From the NCBI RefSeq assembly GCF_003315795.1, contig NZ_QMEY01000002.1, positions 62,001 through 126,000 on the forward strand: DNA of 64,000 nt. Direction: 5' to 3'. The position numbers were made by a program, and so were the translations under genes. Source of the stretch: Spongiactinospora rosea. Its GTDB lineage: Bacteria; Actinomycetota; Actinomycetes; Streptosporangiales; Streptosporangiaceae. Each line of letters opens with the position of its first letter. The first letter of the stretch is position 1. This document shows positions 45,278 through 52,909 of the stretch, one piece after another. Below the pieces are notes generated by a model. That model was given only the letters and a program-made list of their open reading frames with translations. It did no database searches and had not been told where the DNA came from.

Positions 45278-45305
45278 TGACGGTCGTTTCGAACTCGCGA
45301 TACAT
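45278..45305 (+). promoter_or_regulatory. Shared-motif promoter driving the hydroxylase gene
   Basis: TTGACG (from 45277), 18 bases, then TACATT: a good sigma-70-like promoter. TGACGGTCGT and CGCGATACAT align base for base with the two minus-strand copies at 43231 and 44749, with the same 28-base length. A perfect AGGAGG and the GTG start lie just downstream. Confidence 0.65.
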
Positions 45306-45337
45306 TAGCGTCGATCGTCGTCATATGAGGAGGCACC

Positions 45338-47695
45338 GTGCGGATTGCGGTCATCGGGGGCGGGCCGGGAGGCCTGTATCTCTCAGCGCTGGCCAAGCAG
45401 TTGGGCCCGGAACACGAGATCACCGTCTGGGAACGCAACGCTCCTGACGACACTTTCGGATTCGGCGTGGTGTTCTCCGATGAGACGCTCGGCGGGATCG
45501 AACACGCTGATCCCGCTATCTACCATGCGATGCAGGCCGAGTTCGCCCGCTGGGACGACATCGACGTCCACTACCGGGGACAGGTGCTCACCAGTGGGGG
45601 CCACGGTTTCGCGGCGCTGAGCCGCAGGCGATTGCTGGAGATCATGCAGCAGCGCTGCCGCGAACTCGGGGTCAAGGTCCACTTCCTCGCCGAGGCGCCC
45701 GACGTAGCGCAGCTCGCCGCGACCCACGACCTGGTGGTCGCCGCCGACGGGGTGAACTCGGCCGTCCGGTCCAAGTACTCCGACTCTTTCCACCCCGGCT
45801 TGGAGCGCCGCGCCTGCAAGTACATGTGGCTCGGCACGGACAAGGTCTTCGAGGCTTTCAAGTTCTACGTCCGCGAAACGCCGTACGGCGTGATGCAGGG
45901 ACACGGCTACCCGTTCGACGCCCGGGGCAGCACGTTCATCGTCGAGATGCACGAGGACGTGTGGCGCAAAGCCGGATTCGACACCCTCGCCGCCCGGGAA
46001 CTCGCACCGGGTGAGTCCGACGACATGTCGATCGAACGGGTGAAAGAGATCTTCGCCGAGGAACTCGGCGACCACGCGCTCCTCGCCAACAACAGCAAGT
46101 GGATCAATTTCACGACGGTCCGGAACGAAAGCTGGCGTCACGAGAACATCGTGATCCTCGGCGACGCCGCCCACACCGCCCACTTCTCCATCGGCTCGGG
46201 TACCAAACTGGCCATGGAGGACGCCCTCGCCCTGGCCGCGTGCCTGCACGAACAGCCCACCCTCGACCAGGCGCTCACCGCCTACGAGGACGAACGCAAG
46301 CCTGTCGTCCAGTCCACCCAGCGGGCGGCCCAGGCGAGCCTGGAATGGTTCGAAAACCTCGACCAGTACGTCGGCCAGGAGCCCGAGCAGTTCGCGTTCA
46401 ACATCGTGACCCGAAGCCGCCGGGTCACCTACGACAACCTCCGGCTGCGCGACCCCGAGTTCGTGGGCCGCATCGACGCCTGGTTCGCCGAGCGGCAGGC
46501 ACACCGGCATGGAGACGGGCCGGGCACACCGCCGATGTTCCACTCCTTCCGCCTCGGCGAACTGGAGCTCGCGAACCGGATCGTGGTGTCGCCGATGGAC
46601 ATGTACCGGGCCGTCGACGGCATGCCGGACGACTTCCACCTGGTCCACCTGGGAGGCAAAGCGCTCGGCGGCGCCGGCCTGGTCATGACGGAGATGGTCT
46701 GCGTTTCCGGCAAGGGGCGCATCACGCCCGGCTGCACCGGTATCTGGACCGGGGAGCAGGCGGCCGCCTGGCGTCGGCTCACCGACTTCGTGCATCGCGA
46801 GACCAACGCGAAAATCGGCATTCAGGTCGGCCATTCCGGGCGGAAGGGCTCCACCCGCCTTATGTGGGAGGGAATCGACCAGCCACTCCCCGAGGGCAAC
46901 TGGGAGGTCGTCGCACCGTCCGCCCTGCCCTACAGGGAGGGGGTCAACCAGGTGCCCCGCGAACTCACCCACGCCGAGATGGAAGAGATCAAGCAGGAGT
47001 TCGTCGTCGCGGCGCGATATGCCAACGTCTCGGGCTTTGACCTGCTGGAGCTCCATTGCGCGCATGGCTACCTGCTGTCGTCGTTCATCTCCCCGGTGAC
47101 CAATCGCCGCACGGACGAGTACGGCGGCGGCCTCGCCGCCCGGCTCCGTTACCCGATCGAGGTCTTCCGCGCGATGCGGCAGGTCTGGCCGCGGCACAAG
47201 CCGATGGCGGTGCGGATCTCGGCCACCGACTGGGTCGAGGACGGCATCACCGGCGACGACGCCGTGGAGATCGCCCGCGCGTTCGCCGACGCTGGCGCCG
47301 CCGCCATCGATGTGTCCACCGGCCAGGTCACGGCAGAGGAGAAGCCGGCCTTCGGCCGGTCATATCAGACACCGTACGCCGACAAGATCCGCAATCAGGC
47401 CGGTATTCCGACGATCGCGGTCGGGGTGATCTCGTCGTACGACGACGTCAACTCGATCATCCTGGCGGGCCGTGCCGACCTGTGCGCATTGGGACGGGTT
47501 CATCTCTACGAACCCAACTGGACGCTGCACGCCGCCGTCGAGCAGGACTACGCCGGGTCCGGGGCGATCTGGCCGGATCCTTGGCGAGCGGGCCGGCGCA
47601 AACCTCAGACGGGCCGCGCCGACGGGCCCAAGCCGCGGCTGCGGCTGATCCGCGAAGGCACGCCCACCGGCGGGCACGCGCGGTGGCGCCCGTGA
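45338..47695 (+). CDS. Fused FAD monooxygenase / Old Yellow Enzyme reductase (2-aminobenzoyl-CoA monooxygenase-reductase or salicylyl-CoA 5-hydroxylase type)
   Basis: A 785-residue two-domain enzyme from GTG 45338 (AGGAGG upstream). Residues 1-385 are a PHBH-type FAD monooxygenase: GGGPGGLYL (7-15), VVAADGVNSAVRSKY (DG motif) and GDAAHTAHFSIGSGTKLAMEDA. Residues 396-785 are an FMN Old Yellow Enzyme domain: RIVVSPMDMY, HSGRKGS and the HCAHGYLLSSFISP active-site histidine segment with NRRTDEYGG. The closest known function is 2-aminobenzoyl-CoA monooxygenase/reductase, which hydroxylates and reduces anthraniloyl-CoA. It is the key evidence for the pathway. The final 40 residues are basic and probably disordered. 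Confidence 0.92.
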   Translation: MRIAVIGGGPGGLYLSALAKQLGPEHEITVWERNAPDDTFGFGVVFSDETLGGIEHADPAIYHAMQAEFARWDDIDVHYRGQVLTSGGHGFAALSRRRLLEIMQQRCRELGVKVHFLAEAPDVAQLAATHDLVVAADGVNSAVRSKYSDSFHPGLERRACKYMWLGTDKVFEAFKFYVRETPYGVMQGHGYPFDARGSTFIVEMHEDVWRKAGFDTLAARELAPGESDDMSIERVKEIFAEELGDHALLANNSKWINFTTVRNESWRHENIVILGDAAHTAHFSIGSGTKLAMEDALALAACLHEQPTLDQALTAYEDERKPVVQSTQRAAQASLEWFENLDQYVGQEPEQFAFNIVTRSRRVTYDNLRLRDPEFVGRIDAWFAERQAHRHGDGPGTPPMFHSFRLGELELANRIVVSPMDMYRAVDGMPDDFHLVHLGGKALGGAGLVMTEMVCVSGKGRITPGCTGIWTGEQAAAWRRLTDFVHRETNAKIGIQVGHSGRKGSTRLMWEGIDQPLPEGNWEVVAPSALPYREGVNQVPRELTHAEMEEIKQEFVVAARYANVSGFDLLELHCAHGYLLSSFISPVTNRRTDEYGGGLAARLRYPIEVFRAMRQVWPRHKPMAVRISATDWVEDGITGDDAVEIARAFADAGAAAIDVSTGQVTAEEKPAFGRSYQTPYADKIRNQAGIPTIAVGVISSYDDVNSIILAGRADLCALGRVHLYEPNWTLHAAVEQDYAGSGAIWPDPWRAGRRKPQTGRADGPKPRLRLIREGTPTGGHARWRP

Positions 47696-47853
47696 GCCGA
47701 ACCGGCGCAGGACCAGGCCCGGGGTACTTGATCGACCCGGAGATCCGTGTCGAACGTGCGCTTTGATGAGTCGATACCATTGAGCCCGTTGATGTCCGGC
47801 GAGGAGCACACCACCCACCAGGAGTGCGTCCGTAAGCGCAGAGGTGCCCCATC

Positions 47854-48693
47854 GTGGTCGATGACGACGAAGCCAATGGAAGGGGCCACCAGCCCCGCGC
47901 TTTGATCGTCACCGTTTACGGCATATATGCACGCGAAGCCGGCGGCTGGATGAGCATCGCCTCGCTCATCAAGCTGCTTGCCCGATGCGGAGTGGACGCG
48001 CCGGCCGTACGATCGGCGACCTCCCGTCTCAAGCGGCGCGGTCTCCTCACCGCCGCCAAGGTCAACGGAACCGCGGGATACGCCTTGACCGAAGCCGCCT
48101 ACCAGATACTGCGCGAAGGCGACCGGCGCATCTTCGAACGACGCCGGGCGACCTTCGGAGAGGGTTGGCTGCTGGCCGTCTTCAGCGTGCCCGAAACAGA
48201 GCGCGACAAGCGACACCAGTTGCGCTCCCAACTGTCCTGGCTGGGGTTCGGCACAGTGGCCGCGGGAGTCTGGATCGCACCTGCCAATTTGTTCGGCGAG
48301 GCGCGTGATGTTCTTGAGCGTTACGAACTCAGTGCCTACGTCAATCTTTTCCAGGCCCAACATCTTGCCTTCGCCGATATCAAAGCCCAGATTCCAGGCT
48401 GGTGGGACCTGCCCCGCCTGCAGGGTCTCTACGATGAGTTTCTGGATCGGTACGGCCCTATCCTGAGCCGCTATCGTGACTGCCCGAGCATGGATTCGGC
48501 TCAGGCGTTCGTGGACCACGTCGGCGCCCTCACGGACTGGCGCCGCCTGCCATATTCCGATCCTGGGCTCCCTGCCGAGGTGCTGCCCATGGACTGGAAC
48601 GGCGTGCGGGCCGCCGAGACCTTTTTCGAACTGCACGATCGACTCGCCAAGCCTGCCCACCGCTTCGTCGAATCCATCCTCCGGGAAACGTAG
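47854..48693 (+). CDS. PaaX-family transcriptional regulator
   Basis: A 279-residue protein from GTG 47854. Residues 15-85 form the PaaX winged helix (ALIVTVYGIYAREAGGWM, then SATSRLKRRGLLTAAKVN). The middle holds the conserved WLLAVFSVPETERDKRHQLR, and the C-terminal PaaX_C part has WDLPRLQGLYDEFLDRY. PaaX proteins repress aromatic-CoA genes until an aryl-CoA binds. It follows the hydroxylase gene and is the obvious candidate to act on the motif shared by the three cluster promoters. Confidence 0.92.
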   Translation: MVDDDEANGRGHQPRALIVTVYGIYAREAGGWMSIASLIKLLARCGVDAPAVRSATSRLKRRGLLTAAKVNGTAGYALTEAAYQILREGDRRIFERRRATFGEGWLLAVFSVPETERDKRHQLRSQLSWLGFGTVAAGVWIAPANLFGEARDVLERYELSAYVNLFQAQHLAFADIKAQIPGWWDLPRLQGLYDEFLDRYGPILSRYRDCPSMDSAQAFVDHVGALTDWRRLPYSDPGLPAEVLPMDWNGVRAAETFFELHDRLAKPAHRFVESILRET

Positions 48694-48823
48694 GGGCCGT
48701 CGCGGCCCAGGTGCGGCCGGCGCACCGCCGGCCGTTCTCGGAGGCGCGACCCGCACCGGCGGGAACGCACGCGACAAAGGATCAACAACGGCCGCGCAGC
48801 ACCCGCCTCTTGGGGGAGACCTG

Positions 48824-49170
48824 ATGAAAGCACAGTTATTCGCGGCCTCGGCGGTCAAGGGCCGGCGGGGCCTGGCAGCGGCGGCGCGCATACTGCGCCG
48901 CCTGGTCGCGGCGCTGACGGTGATCGCGCTGGCCGGTGGGCTGCTCGTCGCCATGGAGGGGGCCGCCTCATCCACGAGATCGCCGACCCGGGAGTCACCG
49001 TCCTGATGGCGGGCGTGCAGCCGCTGCGCGACCCCGCTCAGGCCACGCGGCGCGAGGCGTTCAACGCCCAGATCCCCGCCATGGTGGAGCAGCTCGAAAC
49101 GCTCGGCGTCCGGATGATCTAGACCGATACGAGTAACCTGCCCCTGGCCGACATCGGCTCCGACGGCATC
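48824..49170 (+). pseudogene. GDSL/SGNH esterase pseudogene
   Basis: ATG 48824 (GGGGAGA upstream) opens a 60-codon frame that is a good signal peptide (ILRRLVAALTVIALAGGLLV). It ends at 49006. In another frame 48966-49119 reads LIHEIADPGVTVLMAGVQPL and EAFNAQIPAMVEQLE, as in secreted SGNH hydrolases, until a TAG at 49120. The reading then continues TDTSNLPLADIGSDGI. The central catalytic region and the end are lost. The pieces look like one secreted esterase broken by a large deletion, a frame change and a nonsense codon. Confidence 0.65.
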
Positions 49171-49444
49171 GGCGGTTGCGGCCACCCGCTACCGCTACCG
49201 CGGCGACGAGATTCCCAGCCCTTGGATGGTCCCTGAACACGCCTGACGGCACAGGCCGTGGAGAGCCCGGTACTCGGAGACGGGTACGCCGGGTTCGGCG
49301 AGCGGCACGGAGAAACGGGCAGGTGGGACACCAGCACCGCGCTCCGTGCCGACTCGACAGATGGACCGGCATGCCAGCGGGCAGGCCGGTGGCGGGAACG
49401 GCGGCGGGAACGGGAAGCTGACGGAGTCTGAGCAGGAGGAACCG

Positions 49445-49940
49445 GCCCGGTCCGATCCGGCTCCTCCATTCGTAGAACCAGGACTGGGACACGCCCAGTG
49501 CCAGGCAGGAGTTTCATCGGCTCCCAGAAGACCGAGCACGGCATCGACCACATCACGAAGGAGCTTGGGCAGCTGGAAGACGAGCGTGATGACCTCAAGC
49601 GTTTCGTGGTCTTGTGGTCAAAGAGGCGATGGGTCGGTGAGCGTGGCGGCCCTCCCACGCAGCCTTCTGCCGGGCGTGTTCCTTGACCAGCTCCCGGGTC
49701 CGCCTTCACCGCGAGCCTGCGCGGCGCGAACCCAGACTCGCAGGATCTCGCGGCTGACTCCCAGGCCCCGCGCGGTCGACGTGAGCGTCCGATCCGGCCT
49801 CGACAACGCCAACGCCACCGTGTCGGCCTTGAACTCGGGCGAGTGGTTCTTCATCACCATCAGGAACATCTCTTCCCCCGGACCTCAAGCCGGTCCCCGA
49901 GCCGATCACCCGCTTGCGCATCCGCGCCTCCTTGATCATT
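49445..49940 (-). mobile_element. IS3-family transposase remnant
   Basis: Minus-strand 49860-49710 reads MKNHSPEFKADTVALALSRP and GLGVSREILRVWVRAA, the helix-turn-helix start of an IS3-type OrfA. Further on, 49507-49445 gives LGVSQSWFYEWRSRIGPG, the usual first motif of OrfB. The coiled-coil end of OrfA and nearly all of OrfB, including the DDE residues, are missing, and frames are broken. No terminal inverted repeats were found. Confidence 0.65.
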
Positions 49941-50012
49941 CGGCACGGCGCCGCCCGAAAAGTGAAAGACTACTAACACTTAACTGATAGCGTCGGGAAG
50001 ACGATCACGAGG

Positions 50013-51215
50013 ATGGGTGGACAGACGATGACGCATACGCCGGAGCTACCGCTGGAAATGCGGCGCAACGGGCTCGACCCGGTCGAGGAGCTCGGCCAGG
50101 TACGAGATGACCAGGGTGTGCTACGGCAGATGACGGCGTTCGGGGTGCCCGCATATCTGATCTTGCGTCACGAGGACGTCCGGGAAGTGCTCTCGGATGC
50201 GACCCGGTTCAGCAGCCGCATGCGGTTCCCCGACGACGATGAGTTGAGCGAGGAGGAGCAGGCGAAGTCGCGGGCCGGGCACCTGATCGCGTTTGACCCG
50301 CCCGAACACACGCGGCTGCGGCGGATGCTGACCCCGGAGTTCACGGTGCGCCGGATGCGCCGGCTGGAGCCGCGGATCACCGAGATCGTGGAGTCGGCAC
50401 TGGATGATCTGGAGCGATCGGGCAAGCCGTCTGATCTGGTGGCACACTTCGCGCTGCCGGTGCCATCAATGGTGATCTGCGAGTTGCTCGGCGTCCCCTA
50501 TTCCGATCGGGGCGAGTTTCAGCACCGTGCCGCGCGCCAACTGGATCTATCCGCGCAGGTCGAGGAACGGAACGCGGCGCGGCGGGAGCAACGCGCCTAC
50601 ATGGCGGACCTGGTCGCCCGGGCGCAGGCGCACCCGGGTGAGGACATGCTGGGCATGCTGGTGCGCGAACACGGTGATGACCTGTCCGCCGATGAGCTGA
50701 TCGGCATCGCCGGCCTGCTGCTGCTGGCCGGGCACGAGACCACCTCCAACATGCTCGCCCTTGGCACCCTGGCCTTGCTGCAGCACCCGGACCAACTGGC
50801 GATGATCCGCGACGACTCGGCGCGGGCCGAGCCAGCCGTCGAAGAGCTGATGCGCTGGTTGTCCATCGTGCCCTCGCTGATGCGCACGACCACGACCGAG
50901 GTGAAGATCGCCGGGCGCACCATTCCCGCCGGTTCGATCGTGGTGCCCTCACCGATCGCCGCCAACCGCGACAGCGCCCTCATCGACGATCCCGACGCGC
51001 TCGACATCACCCGCAGTGCCGCCAGTCATGTCGCCTTCGGCCATGGGGTGCACCACTGCCTGGGGGCGCCGCTGGCGCGTATGGAGATGCGGACCGCATT
51101 CCCGGCGCTACTCCGGCGCTTTCCCAGCCTCGCACTGGCCGATCCGGACGCCGCCCTCGATTTCCAGATCTTCAGCCCCGTCTACGGATTGCGTTCGCTA
51201 CCGGTGACCTGGTGA
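50013..51215 (+). CDS. Cytochrome P450
   Basis: A 400-residue bacterial P450; ATG 50013 or ATG 50028 could be used. Key motifs: I-helix AGHETTSN with the oxygen-activating Thr, K-helix EELMRW (ExxR), and the heme loop FGHGVHHCLGAPLARME with the Cys ligand. No membrane anchor, so it is soluble and needs a ferredoxin partner, which is not adjacent. Its AT-rich promoter around 49966-49990 contains repeated CTAAC/TTAAC half-sites that the downstream TetR may bind. It overlaps the TetR start by 4 bases, so the two form a two-gene unit inserted among transposon remnants. The substrate is unknown. Confidence 0.93.
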   Translation: MGGQTMTHTPELPLEMRRNGLDPVEELGQVRDDQGVLRQMTAFGVPAYLILRHEDVREVLSDATRFSSRMRFPDDDELSEEEQAKSRAGHLIAFDPPEHTRLRRMLTPEFTVRRMRRLEPRITEIVESALDDLERSGKPSDLVAHFALPVPSMVICELLGVPYSDRGEFQHRAARQLDLSAQVEERNAARREQRAYMADLVARAQAHPGEDMLGMLVREHGDDLSADELIGIAGLLLLAGHETTSNMLALGTLALLQHPDQLAMIRDDSARAEPAVEELMRWLSIVPSLMRTTTTEVKIAGRTIPAGSIVVPSPIAANRDSALIDDPDALDITRSAASHVAFGHGVHHCLGAPLARMEMRTAFPALLRRFPSLALADPDAALDFQIFSPVYGLRSLPVTW

Positions 51216-51847
51216 GCGGACGGGCACTCAGGGCTGACGCCGCCCGTAACTACGAGCGGATCCTTGGCGCTGCGGTCGCGGCGTTCGAGGAGATCGGGCC
51301 GGAAGCCACGCTTGAAGAGATCGCCGAGCGGGCGCAGGTGAGCGTAATGACGCTGTATCGCCGCTTCCGAAGTCGCGACCAGCTCATCCGGGCCGTCTTC
51401 GATCATGTTCTGATCACTGAGATCGAACCCATGACCACCGCCCACACCGATGATCCGTGGCAAGACCTCGTCGGTGCGCTCACCACCGTCGCCGACGTGC
51501 TTGCCCAACGGCAGGCGATTCACTCGCTCGCCCTGGAATTCCAGACATTCGCCAACGAAACCGCGCACCGCCTCCTCCGCTCCCTGGAACCCCTGATCAG
51601 TCGCGCCATCGACGCCAAGGTGGTGCGCCCGGAGCTACAGGTCCGGGACCTGGCCGCTGTCATCATGATGACCGCCGCCACCGTACATCCCGGCGATCCC
51701 CACAGCGCGGGCCACCGCCGCTATCTCGCCATACTCCTCGACGGGCTGCGCCCCTCATCGACCGCCCTCCCCCGCCCTCTTCACGGGACTCCTCCGGCCC
51801 ATCCACCCACGAACAGTGACCCGCGATCACGCGGTGGAGGCCCTTGA
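51212..51847 (+). CDS. TetR-family regulator coupled to the P450
   Basis: A 211-residue protein from GTG 51212, overlapping the P450 stop. The helix-turn-helix is NYERILGAAVAAFEEIG, then EEIAERAQVSVMTLYRRFRS. The ligand domain is alpha-helical, and the C-terminal tail is proline- and serine-rich. It probably controls its own operon in response to the P450 substrate or product. Confidence 0.9.
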   Translation: MSGRALRADAARNYERILGAAVAAFEEIGPEATLEEIAERAQVSVMTLYRRFRSRDQLIRAVFDHVLITEIEPMTTAHTDDPWQDLVGALTTVADVLAQRQAIHSLALEFQTFANETAHRLLRSLEPLISRAIDAKVVRPELQVRDLAAVIMMTAATVHPGDPHSAGHRRYLAILLDGLRPSSTALPRPLHGTPPAHPPTNSDPRSRGGGP

Positions 51848-52128
51848 GCCCACCAGGGGGCACACGGGCCAACCTCCTTTCAGCCTTGCGGTCGGTCTTC
51901 CCGCTCCTCGACGAAGCCCTCCGCTCCCATCGAGAGCGCGATGCCCGGGATGCCATCGTCTGCGCACTCATCGGTGACGTCGGCGGATCGGTCGCCGCCG
52001 GCCACGTAGCCCTGCGATACCAACGCCGCCGATCGGGCTCTGAGCGATCGAGGTCAATGTGCGGGACATCGACGTCGGTGCGCAGGGGCCTGGCCGGTGG
52101 GGCGGGGAATGGCACTGGTCAGTGGAGC

Positions 52129-52419
52129 AGGCGGCAGTTGATAGACGGGACCCGGTGGCGGGTCCGGACCGGGGCGCCGTGGCGGGACGTGCCGGCCTGC
52201 TACGGCCACTGGTCCACCGTGTACGGCCTCTTCCGCCGCCGGCAGCGGGCGGGAAGGCGGGCACAGATCCTGGCGGCGTTACAGGCCTGTGCGGACGCAG
52301 CCGGGAAGATCGGCTGGACGGTGAGCGTGGACCACCGCAGGGCCAAGGGGTCGAAAGGAGGCCGCCCGCCTGCCTTCGACCCCGCGATCTACCGCCTGCG
52401 CCATGCCGTGGTCCGTTGC
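52129..52419 (+). mobile_element. IS5-family transposase remnant with deleted catalytic core
   Basis: The frame reads LIDGTRWRVRTGAPWRDVP, YGHWSTVYGLFRRRQRAG and ILAALQACADAAGKIGWTVSVD, the N-terminal (DUF4096) part of IS5/IS1182-like transposases. It then jumps to KGGRPPAFDPAIYRLRHAVV, which belongs near the C-terminus. The DDE core in between is gone. The open frame extends upstream to 51844 through sequence I do not recognise (about 60 residues, overlapping the TetR stop). Confidence 0.7.
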
Positions 52420-52536
52420 CTCGGTGATCAGCCGGTGGCGTCACCGATGCCATAGGCGGTGATGAGCAGGGTCGCCGTTTGGTCGAGGTCTCATGCGGAG
52501 GTTCACGCGGCCTCTGCGCCTCGATGAGCCACCTCA

Positions 52537-52583
52537 ACACGAGATGTTGGGTGTGACTTTTTGATCGCGTCTATATATGGTGT
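52537..52583 (+). promoter_or_regulatory. Tandem NrdR-like boxes overlapping the nrdAB promoter
   Basis: Two 16-base sites, 52537-52552 (ACACGAGATGTTGGGT) and 52568-52583 (CGTCTATATATGGTGT), each agree with the NrdR box consensus (acaCwAtATaTwGtgt) at 12 of 16 positions by my count. Their starts are 31 bases apart, the usual NrdR spacing. The second overlaps a TATATAT -10 region. NrdR represses ribonucleotide reductase genes when nucleotide pools are high. Confidence 0.6.
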
Positions 52584-52587
52584 CTCT

Positions 52588-52768
52588 GCAGCCGGTCCGG
52601 CCGCCCGGCCAGGGCGGCCGGGGCAAGAGGGAACCCGGTGGGAATCCGGGACTGCCCCGCAGCGGTGAGTGGGAACGACCGCCGTCAGGCGCACTGGGCC
52701 ACAGGGCCTGGGAAGCGACGGCCAGTAGGCGCCAAGATCATGCCCACAAGTCCGAAGACCTGCCGGCC
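52588..52768 (+). promoter_or_regulatory. Cobalamin (B12) riboswitch
   Basis: The leader contains the conserved blocks of the AdoCbl riboswitch in order: AACCCGGTGGGAATCCGGGA, CTGCCCCGCAGCGGTGAGTG, GGAACGACC, CTGGGAAGCGACGG and the B12-box-like end TCCGAAGACCTGCCGGC. It sits between the promoter and nrdA. In actinomycetes that also own a B12-dependent class II reductase, such a switch shuts off the class Ia genes when B12 is plentiful; that second enzyme is not in the window. Confidence 0.9.
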
Positions 52769-52771
52769 GCG

Positions 52772-52795
52772 CCGTGTACGGCCATGCGTACACGG
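52772..52795 (+). promoter_or_regulatory. Hairpin after the riboswitch aptamer
   Basis: A perfect 9-base stem (CCGTGTACG with CGTACACGG) and a 6-base loop, four bases after the B12 box. It may be part of the expression platform. There is no T-run, so it is not an obvious terminator; a Rho-type or long-range ribosome-site mechanism is more likely. Confidence 0.45.
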
Positions 52796-52909
52796 CTGCT
52801 CCGAGGCCGCGCGGGACGGCCGACGGCACCGGACGCGAGGCTGTACGCGCCCCTTGCCGACGCCTCCTGCGCGTTCTCGGTACCTGACCGAGTTCGCGAG
52901 GAGAGAGCT

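Noticed and set aside
45383..47197. 604-codon minus-strand frame opposite the fused hydroxylase/reductase
   Set aside because: No recognisable domain and amino-acid bias typical of high-GC shadows; the plus strand carries complete FAD and OYE motifs.
47740..47853. Possible fourth copy of the aryl-CoA promoter motif before the PaaX gene
   Set aside because: Only GTCGATACCATT resembles the right end; the TGACGG end is absent.
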